Of a stretch of 64,000 nt of DNA, positions 27,945-34,885 are shown piece by piece. Every line of letters begins with the position of its first letter. Position 1 is the first letter of the stretch. The translations under genes were made by a program, and so were the position numbers. Source of the DNA: CAZPQN01 sp964588795 (GTDB taxonomy: Bacteria; Fidelibacterota; UBA2242). The notes beneath the pieces were generated by a model. That model did no database searches. It saw nothing but the letters and a program-made list of their open reading frames with translations, and was not told the origin of the DNA. Location: positions 14,953-78,952 of the forward strand of contig CAZPQN010000008.1 of NCBI GenBank assembly GCA_964588795.1, read 5' to 3'.

Positions 27945-28337
27945 ATGCAGAGGAGATTTCCGATTCTCCCATTTATCCTGTTGATGTTGGTTTTCCTATG
28001 TTCAAAAAAAGCCGAGAGTCATCAACCTGAACAAAGGCATATCAAAAACATTGCTCCGAAGGTGACTTTTATTGAGCTCGGTTCGGTTAATTGTATCCCG
28101 TGCAAGCAGATGCAACCGGTGATGAAGGCGATCGAAGAAAAATATCTGGAACAAGTTAAAGTGGTTTTTTATGACGTCTGGACCGAAGCCGGCCGACCAT
28201 ACGCCCAGCAATATAAAATCCGGGTCATCCCAACTCAGGTATTCCTCGATGAAAATGGCAAGGAATTCTTCCGGCATGAGGGCTTTTTCCCGCAGGTGGG
28301 AATCGAGAAGCTGCTAAAAGAAAAAGGTATTCAGTGA
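27945..28337 (+). CDS. Exported thioredoxin-like protein
   Basis: A 130-residue thioredoxin with an N-terminal signal or anchor (MQRRFPILPFILLMLVFLC), so it acts outside the cytoplasmic membrane. The active site is NCIPCK (C50, C53), with VIPTQVF as the cis-proline loop and DENGKEFFRHEG at the end. A lipid anchor is possible at C19 but the preceding residues do not fit a standard lipobox. It overlaps the CcdA-like gene by four bases, so it is the obvious acceptor of electrons passed across the membrane by that protein. Confidence 0.9.
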   Translation: MQRRFPILPFILLMLVFLCSKKAESHQPEQRHIKNIAPKVTFIELGSVNCIPCKQMQPVMKAIEEKYLEQVKVVFYDVWTEAGRPYAQQYKIRVIPTQVFLDENGKEFFRHEGFFPQVGIEKLLKEKGIQ

Positions 28338-29032
28338 TCGGGTCGCTTTTCGGTATTTTATCAAATGCCCTGCAGGCCAGCCCCCTGGTAGCTCTTCTGG
28401 CGGCGCTGACCTGGGGCATTCTAAGTATCTTATTAAGTCCCTGCCATCTATCCAGCATTCCGTTAATCATTGGTTTCATTAATGGTCAGGGCAATGTCAC
28501 CACGCGGCGGGCGTTCTGGCTTTCCCTCCTGTTTTCAACCGGGATTTTGATTATGATCGGACTGATCGGTGTGATTACTGGTATGCTTGGACGAATGCTC
28601 GGAGATATCGGGCGTTTGGGCAATTACTTAGTCGTGATCATTTTTTTACTCGTCGGGCTCTACCTGTTAGATGTAATTTCACTGAACTTTTTCTCGCCGC
28701 CTGATCCGACTAAAGTCAGGAAACGGGGATTATTGGCGGCATTAATTCTTGGTCTGGTATTCGGCCTTGCGCTGGGCCCCTGCACCTTTGCCTATATGGC
28801 TCCGATTCTGGCAATTGTGCTTAGCACTGCCGGAACGCGCCTGTTGTTCGGAATTTTACTGTTGCTGTTTTATGGCATTGGACATTGTGCGGTAATTATT
28901 CTGGCAGGGACGTTTACAGAAGTACTGCAAAAATATCTGAACTGGAGCGCTGAATCCAAAAGCGCCCAATGGTCGAAAAAGATTTGCGGTGTACTGGTAA
29001 TTCTCGGTGGAATTTATATAATCCTTTCATAG
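28334..29032 (+). CDS. ccdA: CcdA/DsbD-type transmembrane electron transfer protein
   Basis: A 232-residue membrane protein with about six helices, the CcdA fold that moves reducing equivalents from cytoplasmic thioredoxin to extracytoplasmic thiol proteins. The two redox cysteines sit in the usual pseudo-symmetric contexts [13 protein letters not shown] and [14 protein letters not shown]. It starts at GTG 28334, overlapping the stop of the exported thioredoxin gene. Within an arsenic operon it could drive reduction of an extracytoplasmic target, an inference from context. Confidence 0.9.
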   Translation: MIGSLFGILSNALQASPLVALLAALTWGILSILLSPCHLSSIPLIIGFINGQGNVTTRRAFWLSLLFSTGILIMIGLIGVITGMLGRMLGDIGRLGNYLVVIIFLLVGLYLLDVISLNFFSPPDPTKVRKRGLLAALILGLVFGLALGPCTFAYMAPILAIVLSTAGTRLLFGILLLLFYGIGHCAVIILAGTFTEVLQKYLNWSAESKSAQWSKKICGVLVILGGIYIILS

Positions 29033-29040
29033 GAGGTTTT

Positions 29041-30108
29041 ATGGCAGTGGAGAAAAAGCTTAAGGCCTTCGAGAAATATCTGACCCTCTGGGTTCTGCTC
29101 TGCATCGCTGGGGGAATTCTATTGGGCAAAATCGCGCCCGGTGTGGCGCTTAAACTGGACGCCCTGTCAGTCTACCAGGTCTCAATTCCCATCGCCGTCT
29201 GCTTGTTCTTCATGATGTACCCGATCATGGTAAAAATTGACTTTGCCGAGGTGGTCAAAGCCGCGAAAACCCCCAAACCGGTCCTAATGACCTTGATAAT
29301 TAATTGGGCGATCAAGCCATTCACGATGCACTTATTCGCTTACCTTTTCCTCGGCGTTCTCTTCAGAAAATTCCTGCCCGGAACTGAAATTATCAAAACC
29401 GGTCAGGCAGTCGAACTCTGGCGCAGTTATATTTCCGGTGCAATTTTACTTGGTATCGCGCCCTGTACGGCGATGGTGCTGATGTGGAGTTATCTGGCGA
29501 AGGGCAATGACGGTTTGACGCTGGTAATGGTCGCGATCAATTCCCTGACGATGCTTTTCCTTTATGCGCCATTGGGTGGATTTCTGCTGGGCGTGAACGC
29601 CATGCCGATTCCCTGGCAGACTATTCTACTTTCGGTCGGGATTTATGTCGCCCTGCCACTAATCGCCGGCTATTTTTCACGGAAATGGATTATTCAGTCA
29701 AAGGGAATTGACTGGTTTAATGACAGATTCATTCACTACCTGACGCCGGTTAGTACTGTGGCGCTGTTAATGACGCTTAGTCTGCTGTTTTCTTTTAAAG
29801 GAGATATTATTGTCAGAAATCCACTGACTATTTTCTGGATCGCCATTCCGCTGTTTATTCAGACGATGTTTATTTACAGCATCGGGTACTTTCTTTTTGC
29901 CCGCTGGCTGAAACTGTCCTATGAAGATGCGGCGCCAGCCGCCATGATCGGTGCATCCAATCATTTCGAGGTCGCCATTGCCACCGCCACGATGTTGTTT
30001 GGGCTTTCTTCCGGAGCGGCGCTGGCAACAGTCGTCGGTGTACTGATTGAAGTGCCGGTTATGTTGATGCTGGTGCAGATCAGTCTGAAATACGCATATC
30101 TATTTTAA
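29041..30108 (+). CDS. acr3: ACR3 family arsenite efflux permease
   Basis: Exports arsenite from the cytoplasm, the final step of the pathway that starts with ArsC. The 355 residues carry about ten helices. The essential Cys is in [20 protein letters not shown], and the second conserved site is [19 protein letters not shown]. The ATG at 29041 has AGGAGG just upstream (29032-29037) and lies eight bases after the CcdA gene, completing a tight seven-gene operon. Confidence 0.95.
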   Translation: MAVEKKLKAFEKYLTLWVLLCIAGGILLGKIAPGVALKLDALSVYQVSIPIAVCLFFMMYPIMVKIDFAEVVKAAKTPKPVLMTLIINWAIKPFTMHLFAYLFLGVLFRKFLPGTEIIKTGQAVELWRSYISGAILLGIAPCTAMVLMWSYLAKGNDGLTLVMVAINSLTMLFLYAPLGGFLLGVNAMPIPWQTILLSVGIYVALPLIAGYFSRKWIIQSKGIDWFNDRFIHYLTPVSTVALLMTLSLLFSFKGDIIVRNPLTIFWIAIPLFIQTMFIYSIGYFLFARWLKLSYEDAAPAAMIGASNHFEVAIATATMLFGLSSGAALATVVGVLIEVPVMLMLVQISLKYAYLF

Positions 30109-30229
30109 AAATGAATAACTGGTTCCATCGACCGCCAGGAAAACTGGTTTGAATTTTTATTCCGACTTGCCATGTAGGAGTACAAATTTCCGGAAGCAGA
30201 TGTTTTTCTCTCTACCGCTGAGCGATATT

Positions 30230-30259
30230 TTGCTTGAAAACGAACCCGATAAATAATTA
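30230..30259 (+). promoter_or_regulatory. Possible sigma70-type promoter for the MFS gene at 30303
   Basis: TTGCTT at 30230-30235 and TAATTA at 30254-30259 are separated by 18 bases, about 45 bases before the MFS start. The rest of the 194-base gap after acr3 shows nothing else. A weak match on its own. Confidence 0.3.
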
Positions 30260-30302
30260 GATTCGGACTGGCTAATTGTGATTTAAAAGAAGGGTTCCAG
30301 AA

Positions 30303-31682
30303 ATGACAGACCAAATACCGGAAAAAAGCAATCCCTGGCGCGAGATTATTGACCCCTTTATTAATCTGTTAAAAGCACCGCGGGCCCTGTGGGGTATTAA
30401 CCTCTCCTATATTTTGGAGGGTTTGACCTATTTCGGCGTGCTGAGTTTGCTGGCAATGTATTTTAACCAATACGCTAAACTCGACGATATCGATGCCGGC
30501 CGCATGGTCGGAATTCAGACCGCAGGGATCACCTTGGCAATGTTGTTTTTGGGCGGCACGGTGGATTTTATTGGCGCCCGTAAATCGCTGTTGATTGCCC
30601 TTTCAAGTATGCTTGTTGGTCGTGTCCTACTCTCGTTAGCGCCGGGAATAGGCCTGCCGGGATTATGGCAGAGTGCCCATGTCATTGCCATGTTGGGTAT
30701 TCTGGGAATCGTATTAGGTTATGGAATTTATCAACCCGCGTGTTACGCCGCAGTTAAGCAATTTTCTAGTAAGAGCACGGCAGGTATTGGCTACGCCATG
30801 TTGTACGCTTTGATGAATCTCGGTGGCTTCCTGCCGGGTTTGATCTCACCGCCAATTCGGAAAAGGTTCGACATCGTTGGAGTCTATTGGGTGTACGTGA
30901 TTCTTACCGTCGTCGGGATTCTGGTCGTCGCTATTATCCTTTCTAAAAAAACGATCGAAATTGCCATCGCTAACGCGAGTACTAAAACTGCGGCAGAAAT
31001 CGAAGCCGAAAGAGCCGCTGAGGAAAAACAGACAGTCAAGGAGAAGCTGATCTATTATCTGAAAAACTTTCCCATCCGCGACGGGCGCTTCATGTTTTTT
31101 ATTTTCATTCTGATCCCGGTCCAGACTCTTTTTGCGCATAACTGGTTGACGCTACCGCAATATTTCCATCGGGCGTTTGATTCTTTTGTCTCAACGAACT
31201 TTGAGTTTTTTGTCAATTTCAATCCGATTTTAATTTTTATTCTGACGCCGATGGTTGCGGCTTTGACCATGAAAAAAGACACGTATAAAATGATGATCAT
31301 CGGAACATTTGTCATGGCTTCGCCGACGTTCATTTTGGCCACCGGTCCGACCATCTGGGCGGTTTTTGGCTATCTGATTATTATGACCATTGGTGAAGCG
31401 ATCTGGCAACCACGTTTCCTGCAATGGGTTGCTGAAATTGCGCCAAAAGGAATGACGGGAATCTATATGGGGATTGGACAATTTCCATGGTTTTTAACCA
31501 AGATCATTACCAGTCTTTATTCCGGTTGGTTTTTGATGAATTATTGCCCGGAAGGAGGGACACCGGCACAAATGAACACCGAAAAAATGTGGCTGATATA
31601 CGGATGCATCGCAATGGTCAGTCCGGTGAGTCTCCTGATAGCTAGACGCTGGATGGGCAAAGGATTGGATAAGAAGCGTTAA
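30303..31682 (+). CDS. MFS transporter, POT/peptide-transporter-like
   Basis: A 459-residue protein with about twelve membrane helices. NLSYILEGLTYFGVLSLLAMY in the first helix and the helix-2/3 region GTVDFIGARKSLL recall proton-dependent oligopeptide transporters, as does the loop of about 40 charged residues between the halves (IEAERAAEEKQTVKEK). The POT signature is incomplete, so I keep the broad family. A GAAGGG precedes the ATG. The response regulator gene follows after 17 bases on the same strand, suggesting joint expression. Confidence 0.85.
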   Translation: MTDQIPEKSNPWREIIDPFINLLKAPRALWGINLSYILEGLTYFGVLSLLAMYFNQYAKLDDIDAGRMVGIQTAGITLAMLFLGGTVDFIGARKSLLIALSSMLVGRVLLSLAPGIGLPGLWQSAHVIAMLGILGIVLGYGIYQPACYAAVKQFSSKSTAGIGYAMLYALMNLGGFLPGLISPPIRKRFDIVGVYWVYVILTVVGILVVAIILSKKTIEIAIANASTKTAAEIEAERAAEEKQTVKEKLIYYLKNFPIRDGRFMFFIFILIPVQTLFAHNWLTLPQYFHRAFDSFVSTNFEFFVNFNPILIFILTPMVAALTMKKDTYKMMIIGTFVMASPTFILATGPTIWAVFGYLIIMTIGEAIWQPRFLQWVAEIAPKGMTGIYMGIGQFPWFLTKIITSLYSGWFLMNYCPEGGTPAQMNTEKMWLIYGCIAMVSPVSLLIARRWMGKGLDKKR

Positions 31683-31699
31683 ATTCTGCGGAGCAAAAA

Positions 31700-32065
31700 A
31701 TGGAAAAGAAAAAAATACTGATTGTTGACGATGATGATTTAATCTGTGATCTTTATGGTGATTTTTTTAAACAGAATGGGTATGCTGTTGAGATCGCCGC
31801 GACAGTCGATCAAGCCCTAAAAAAAATCCGGGAAGGCTTACCGGATATTGTCCTCTCCGATATTGTATTACCCAAAAAGGACGGTTTTGCATTATACGAT
31901 GAAGTACACTCCTATCGTCCCGATTTGCCCTTCATTTTCATGACGGGTTACGAGCATGACAATACCATCGCTACCAAGTTGGAGAAGTATCGGGTTAAGT
32001 GGTTCTCTAAACCGACCAAACTGGAAGAGGCCCTGGAAATCATCCGATCCATAATCGGCAGTTAA
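31700..32065 (+). CDS. Single-domain response regulator (CheY-like)
   Basis: A 121-residue receiver domain with no output domain. The acidic pair is in ILIVDDDDLI, the phosphorylated Asp is in VLSDIVLPKKDGF, the conserved Thr is in FMTGYEHD and the Lys is in FSKPTKLEEAL. It must act by binding another protein, for example a diguanylate cyclase or kinase. No histidine kinase gene is visible in the window. It converges on the second regulator with nine bases between the two stops. Confidence 0.92.
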   Translation: MEKKKILIVDDDDLICDLYGDFFKQNGYAVEIAATVDQALKKIREGLPDIVLSDIVLPKKDGFALYDEVHSYRPDLPFIFMTGYEHDNTIATKLEKYRVKWFSKPTKLEEALEIIRSIIGS

Positions 32066-32074
32066 GTTTTGTAT

Positions 32075-32836
32075 TTACGCGCTACGCCGGACATGCCGTC
32101 GGATTAATTTGACGGCAAGGTCCAATCCATACTCAGCGATTAATTTTTTTACGAGACGAGCATTATCCTTTGTTCTGACGACAATATCAGCTGCGAACCG
32201 GCCAGTTGAATTTTTCCGGCAATCTGCCAGCGAAGTCAAGCGCTCAATAAACGTTTCATCGAGCAAGGTGTGGGTGGTTTCAAAATTGAAGCAGCGTAAT
32301 TTGATTAACTTCGAAATGATCATATCAGGGACGAATCCCTGCCAGTTTGGCGGATGAGCCGGATAGCCGTCCAGTTGTTTTGAAAAGATGTCATATCCGC
32401 GTCGTGAATAGACCTGTGCTAAATAACGCATCAGATTAAATTGGTCATGTTTGAAACGCGTCGGCAGCAGTGAACGCCGTAAAGCGTTGACGATACGGGC
32501 ATGTAAAACCTTCAGATCGAAAGGTTTAGTGATATAATCATCAGCGCCGGTTAATAACCCGCTGACTTGGAATTCGGTAGAGCTTTGTCCGGTCAGCATG
32601 ATCACCGGAATGAAGGTGGTAATTGGTTGTTTTTTTAGATTATTTAATATGGTCAGACCGTCGACATCCGGGAGATTAATATCCAGTATGATAAGATCGG
32701 GTTCCTCGCTCAAAGCCAACGCTGTTGTCTGTCTCCCGGAAATGGAAGAGACGATTTTGTATTTATACTGTGATAAAAATTCGGTGACCAGTTCGATAAT
32801 GGAAACGTCATCGTCAATGAGAAGGATTTTGCGCAT
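32075..32836 (-). CDS. Response regulator fused to a C-terminal domain resembling PD-(D/E)XK nuclease folds
   Basis: A 253-residue protein. Residues 1-122 are a complete receiver domain (LLIDDD, phospho-Asp D52 in ILDINLPDVDG, LTGQSS, Lys104 in YITKPFD). Residues about 125-253 are not a standard DNA-binding output. They show a PD at 170-171 after WQGF, a strand FNFETTH with Glu186, and AADIVVRTKD near 215-224, the order seen in PD-(D/E)XK-like domains with an E-T motif in place of E-x-K. The catalytic Lys is missing, so a non-catalytic or nucleic-acid-binding role is as likely. Function unknown. Confidence 0.75.
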   Translation of the reverse strand: MRKILLIDDDVSIIELVTEFLSQYKYKIVSSISGRQTTALALSEEPDLIILDINLPDVDGLTILNNLKKQPITTFIPVIMLTGQSSTEFQVSGLLTGADDYITKPFDLKVLHARIVNALRRSLLPTRFKHDQFNLMRYLAQVYSRRGYDIFSKQLDGYPAHPPNWQGFVPDMIISKLIKLRCFNFETTHTLLDETFIERLTSLADCRKNSTGRFAADIVVRTKDNARLVKKLIAEYGLDLAVKLIRRHVRRSA

Positions 32837-32978
32837 TTTATATATCCATCACTGTATAAGAAAATATAAGGACAATTCCGCCGAACAGACAAGGAATAAT
32901 TCGAACGTTGTAACCAATTTCTTAGGTCCATGTTCTAGCCAATTGAAAAAAATAATTGACAGGTTTGCAGATTCTTCT

Positions 32979-33007
32979 TTGATTATTGGCATAAAATTTG
33001 TTATATT
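32979..33007 (+). promoter_or_regulatory. Sigma70-type promoter of the candidate RNA
   Basis: TTGATT (32979-32984) and TATATT (33002-33007) are separated by 17 bases, a near-consensus arrangement. No plus-strand gene follows; the next feature is a terminator at 33153-33177. Confidence 0.45.
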
Positions 33008-33013
33008 ACCAGC

Positions 33014-33178
33014 GATTTTTGAACATAGCGAAAACAACGGAAATGCAATAGATTTCCCCTCCCCCTCCCCGGATGTGCCGTAATATCCCTCAAAATCCCC
33101 CTCTTAAATACGTTCGGGGAGGGAATCCTCAGCAATCCTTTCAACATAAATGAAGCCGCTCATCGAGCGGCTTTTTTG
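33014..33178 (+). ncRNA. Candidate structured small RNA
   Basis: The 344-base gap between two minus-strand genes contains a promoter-like pair, about 165 bases without a convincing coding frame, and a strong plus-strand terminator. Within it, the C-rich arm 33063-33071 pairs perfectly with the G-rich arm 33115-33123 across a 43-base loop, and flanking bases GATT (33051-33054) and AATC after 33123 can extend the stem with bulges. I do not recognise a known RNA family; the size is in the range of 6S RNA but I see no clear 6S bubble. Alternatively the pairing is a palindromic repeat element. Confidence 0.35.
33153..33177 (+). terminator. Rho-independent terminator of the candidate RNA
   Basis: AAGCCGCTC (33153-33161) pairs with GAGCGGCTT (33165-33173) around the loop ATC, with six T at 33172-33177. 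The T-run is on the plus strand, where no protein gene ends. On the minus strand it could still act weakly after the peptidase gene. Confidence 0.8.
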
Positions 33179-33180
33179 TT

Positions 33181-34872
33181 TTACATTGCGATCGGATATG
33201 ATGGTCGGATGTCAATCGGCAAGTCGGCAAGTTGACTGACGAGTTTTGCCATCAACGGGGTCATGACCCGATACTTTGTAATCATTTGCTCAGCCGCCTG
33301 GTAGTCACCCCGCGCTTCAATTAACAATAACTCCTGAGCGAGATCACGTAGACCGGATTCCAAAGCTGTTTGATTTAAATCGAGCTTGCCTTTCGGATCG
33401 GTGAAGAAAGCACCTTTTTCGATGAGGTAATTGAACTGAATTGCAACTCCGCCCCCGTGAGCTTCATTGATTCCGAAACGGATGGAGCGAAACATACCAC
33501 CCAGATAGCTCGCGAGTGTCGAATATTTTGATTCTTTGAGAAAAATTCCCTTGTCAATCAGGTAAAGATTGGTAAATAATCCAACAACGTCAGCTTTGCA
33601 CTCCTCAATTGTTGAGTATAAATCTTTCAGCTCTTTGCTAACGGTGGTTTCGCGCCCGTCGGCGGTTTTCAAGACTCCGGGGCCCAGCCCGTGGCAAACT
33701 TCATGCATCAGGACATGTGTGAAATAAGCATCAAAGGTGACCTGCTGTAGAGGTTGCTTAGCCAGGATGCGATTGACGATGGGAATCCAGCATTTTTCAT
33801 ATTTAGCCTGGGCAATATTTTTCAGCATGACCTTTTTAGAGCCTTTAGCCGTACGCACCCGCTCATCGTTAGGTAAATTAAATGCGGTAGTCTGAATACC
33901 AGCTTTGGTATCGCCCGCTGAAAACACCTCCTGAACGACCTTGACAGGTGAGATTTTACCCCGGCTGTAGTTCCGGTATTGGGGAGCCAATGGCAGGGCG
34001 GCTTCCAGCTCATTCAGGTATCGGGAAACGATCGCGAGTTTGGCACTCTCGGCGTGGTCTACCACGCAAATAAATGCTTCGTAAGCGGCTTTGTAGCCCA
34101 TCAGTTTGTCTTCGTAAACTTCATAAGGCCCGATGACGACTTCCAGGTCGCCGGATAAATCCATCCAGGCCATATCACTTTCAAAATATTCATCGGTCAT
34201 TAGATCATCTGCTCGCAGACGGAGGTATTTTTGCAGAGTCGGATCCTTAGACAGGTCAGCCGCTTCCCGCAATAAATTCACCAGCGCTCCGACCAAATCC
34301 GCGTACTCAACGTGATATGGCACGCCAATTAATTGCTGATCCTGACGCTTGACGACTGTGAAAGTACCCTCGAGCGCAGATTTTTGGTCGGGATGTTCCT
34401 TAATAAAGCTGTCCAGCTCTTCTTTGGTCAAATCTTCCGGATAGAAACCAGCGCCGGCCGGTTTCGGTTTTTTATTGATAAATGGTCGGTCATCATCGAG
34501 ACGATTCCAGGGACCGAACATAATATTAAACAATTCAAGATAGGGCGCATTTTCCGGTTTCAGGTTTGTTTGTAAATAATCACTTAGTTCCGGATTAGTG
34601 ACAGAGACCTGACGCAGGAACAATTGATCAATAATTCGCCCGGCCTCGACTAAGCGTACCAGCACCTGGCGATCGTTCTCGGAAATCCCACCTAAATCGC
34701 ACTTGAGTTCGACCGGCGCTAATTTATCCAGTTCGGCCTTTACATATTTCAAGGAAGATTTCGACTGCATCATTTTTTCTCCGCACTGAATCAGGGAAAT
34801 ACTTGCTAAAAAGATCACGGGTAAAATAGTCATGCATCTTTTTACCCGCGCGGGATTGATTAAAAACTGCAT
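33181..34872 (-). CDS. Dipeptidyl-peptidase III-like (M49) zinc peptidase, exported
   Basis: A 563-residue protein with an N-terminal signal, possibly a lipoprotein (lipid Cys at about 30 in SLIQCGEK). The zinc site is HEVCHGLGPG at 390-399 and the second motif EECKADVVGLF at 423-433, the pair that defines the DPP III family. The spacing of the first motif is HExxH rather than the HExxGH of animal and yeast enzymes; plant homologues use a similar HECCH. It would remove dipeptides or process oligopeptides in the envelope. Peptidase T lies two genes upstream on the same strand, consistent with peptide use. Confidence 0.88.
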   Translation of the reverse strand: MQFLINPARVKRCMTILPVIFLASISLIQCGEKMMQSKSSLKYVKAELDKLAPVELKCDLGGISENDRQVLVRLVEAGRIIDQLFLRQVSVTNPELSDYLQTNLKPENAPYLELFNIMFGPWNRLDDDRPFINKKPKPAGAGFYPEDLTKEELDSFIKEHPDQKSALEGTFTVVKRQDQQLIGVPYHVEYADLVGALVNLLREAADLSKDPTLQKYLRLRADDLMTDEYFESDMAWMDLSGDLEVVIGPYEVYEDKLMGYKAAYEAFICVVDHAESAKLAIVSRYLNELEAALPLAPQYRNYSRGKISPVKVVQEVFSAGDTKAGIQTTAFNLPNDERVRTAKGSKKVMLKNIAQAKYEKCWIPIVNRILAKQPLQQVTFDAYFTHVLMHEVCHGLGPGVLKTADGRETTVSKELKDLYSTIEECKADVVGLFTNLYLIDKGIFLKESKYSTLASYLGGMFRSIRFGINEAHGGGVAIQFNYLIEKGAFFTDPKGKLDLNQTALESGLRDLAQELLLIEARGDYQAAEQMITKYRVMTPLMAKLVSQLADLPIDIRPSYPIAM

Positions 34873-34885
34873 TCGGTTTACCTTT

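Noticed and set aside
32598..33083. Plus-strand open frame over the start of the second response regulator and the gap.
   Set aside because: Mostly antisense to a complete receiver domain, with no ribosome binding site and low-complexity C-rich end; the region is better explained by the candidate RNA.
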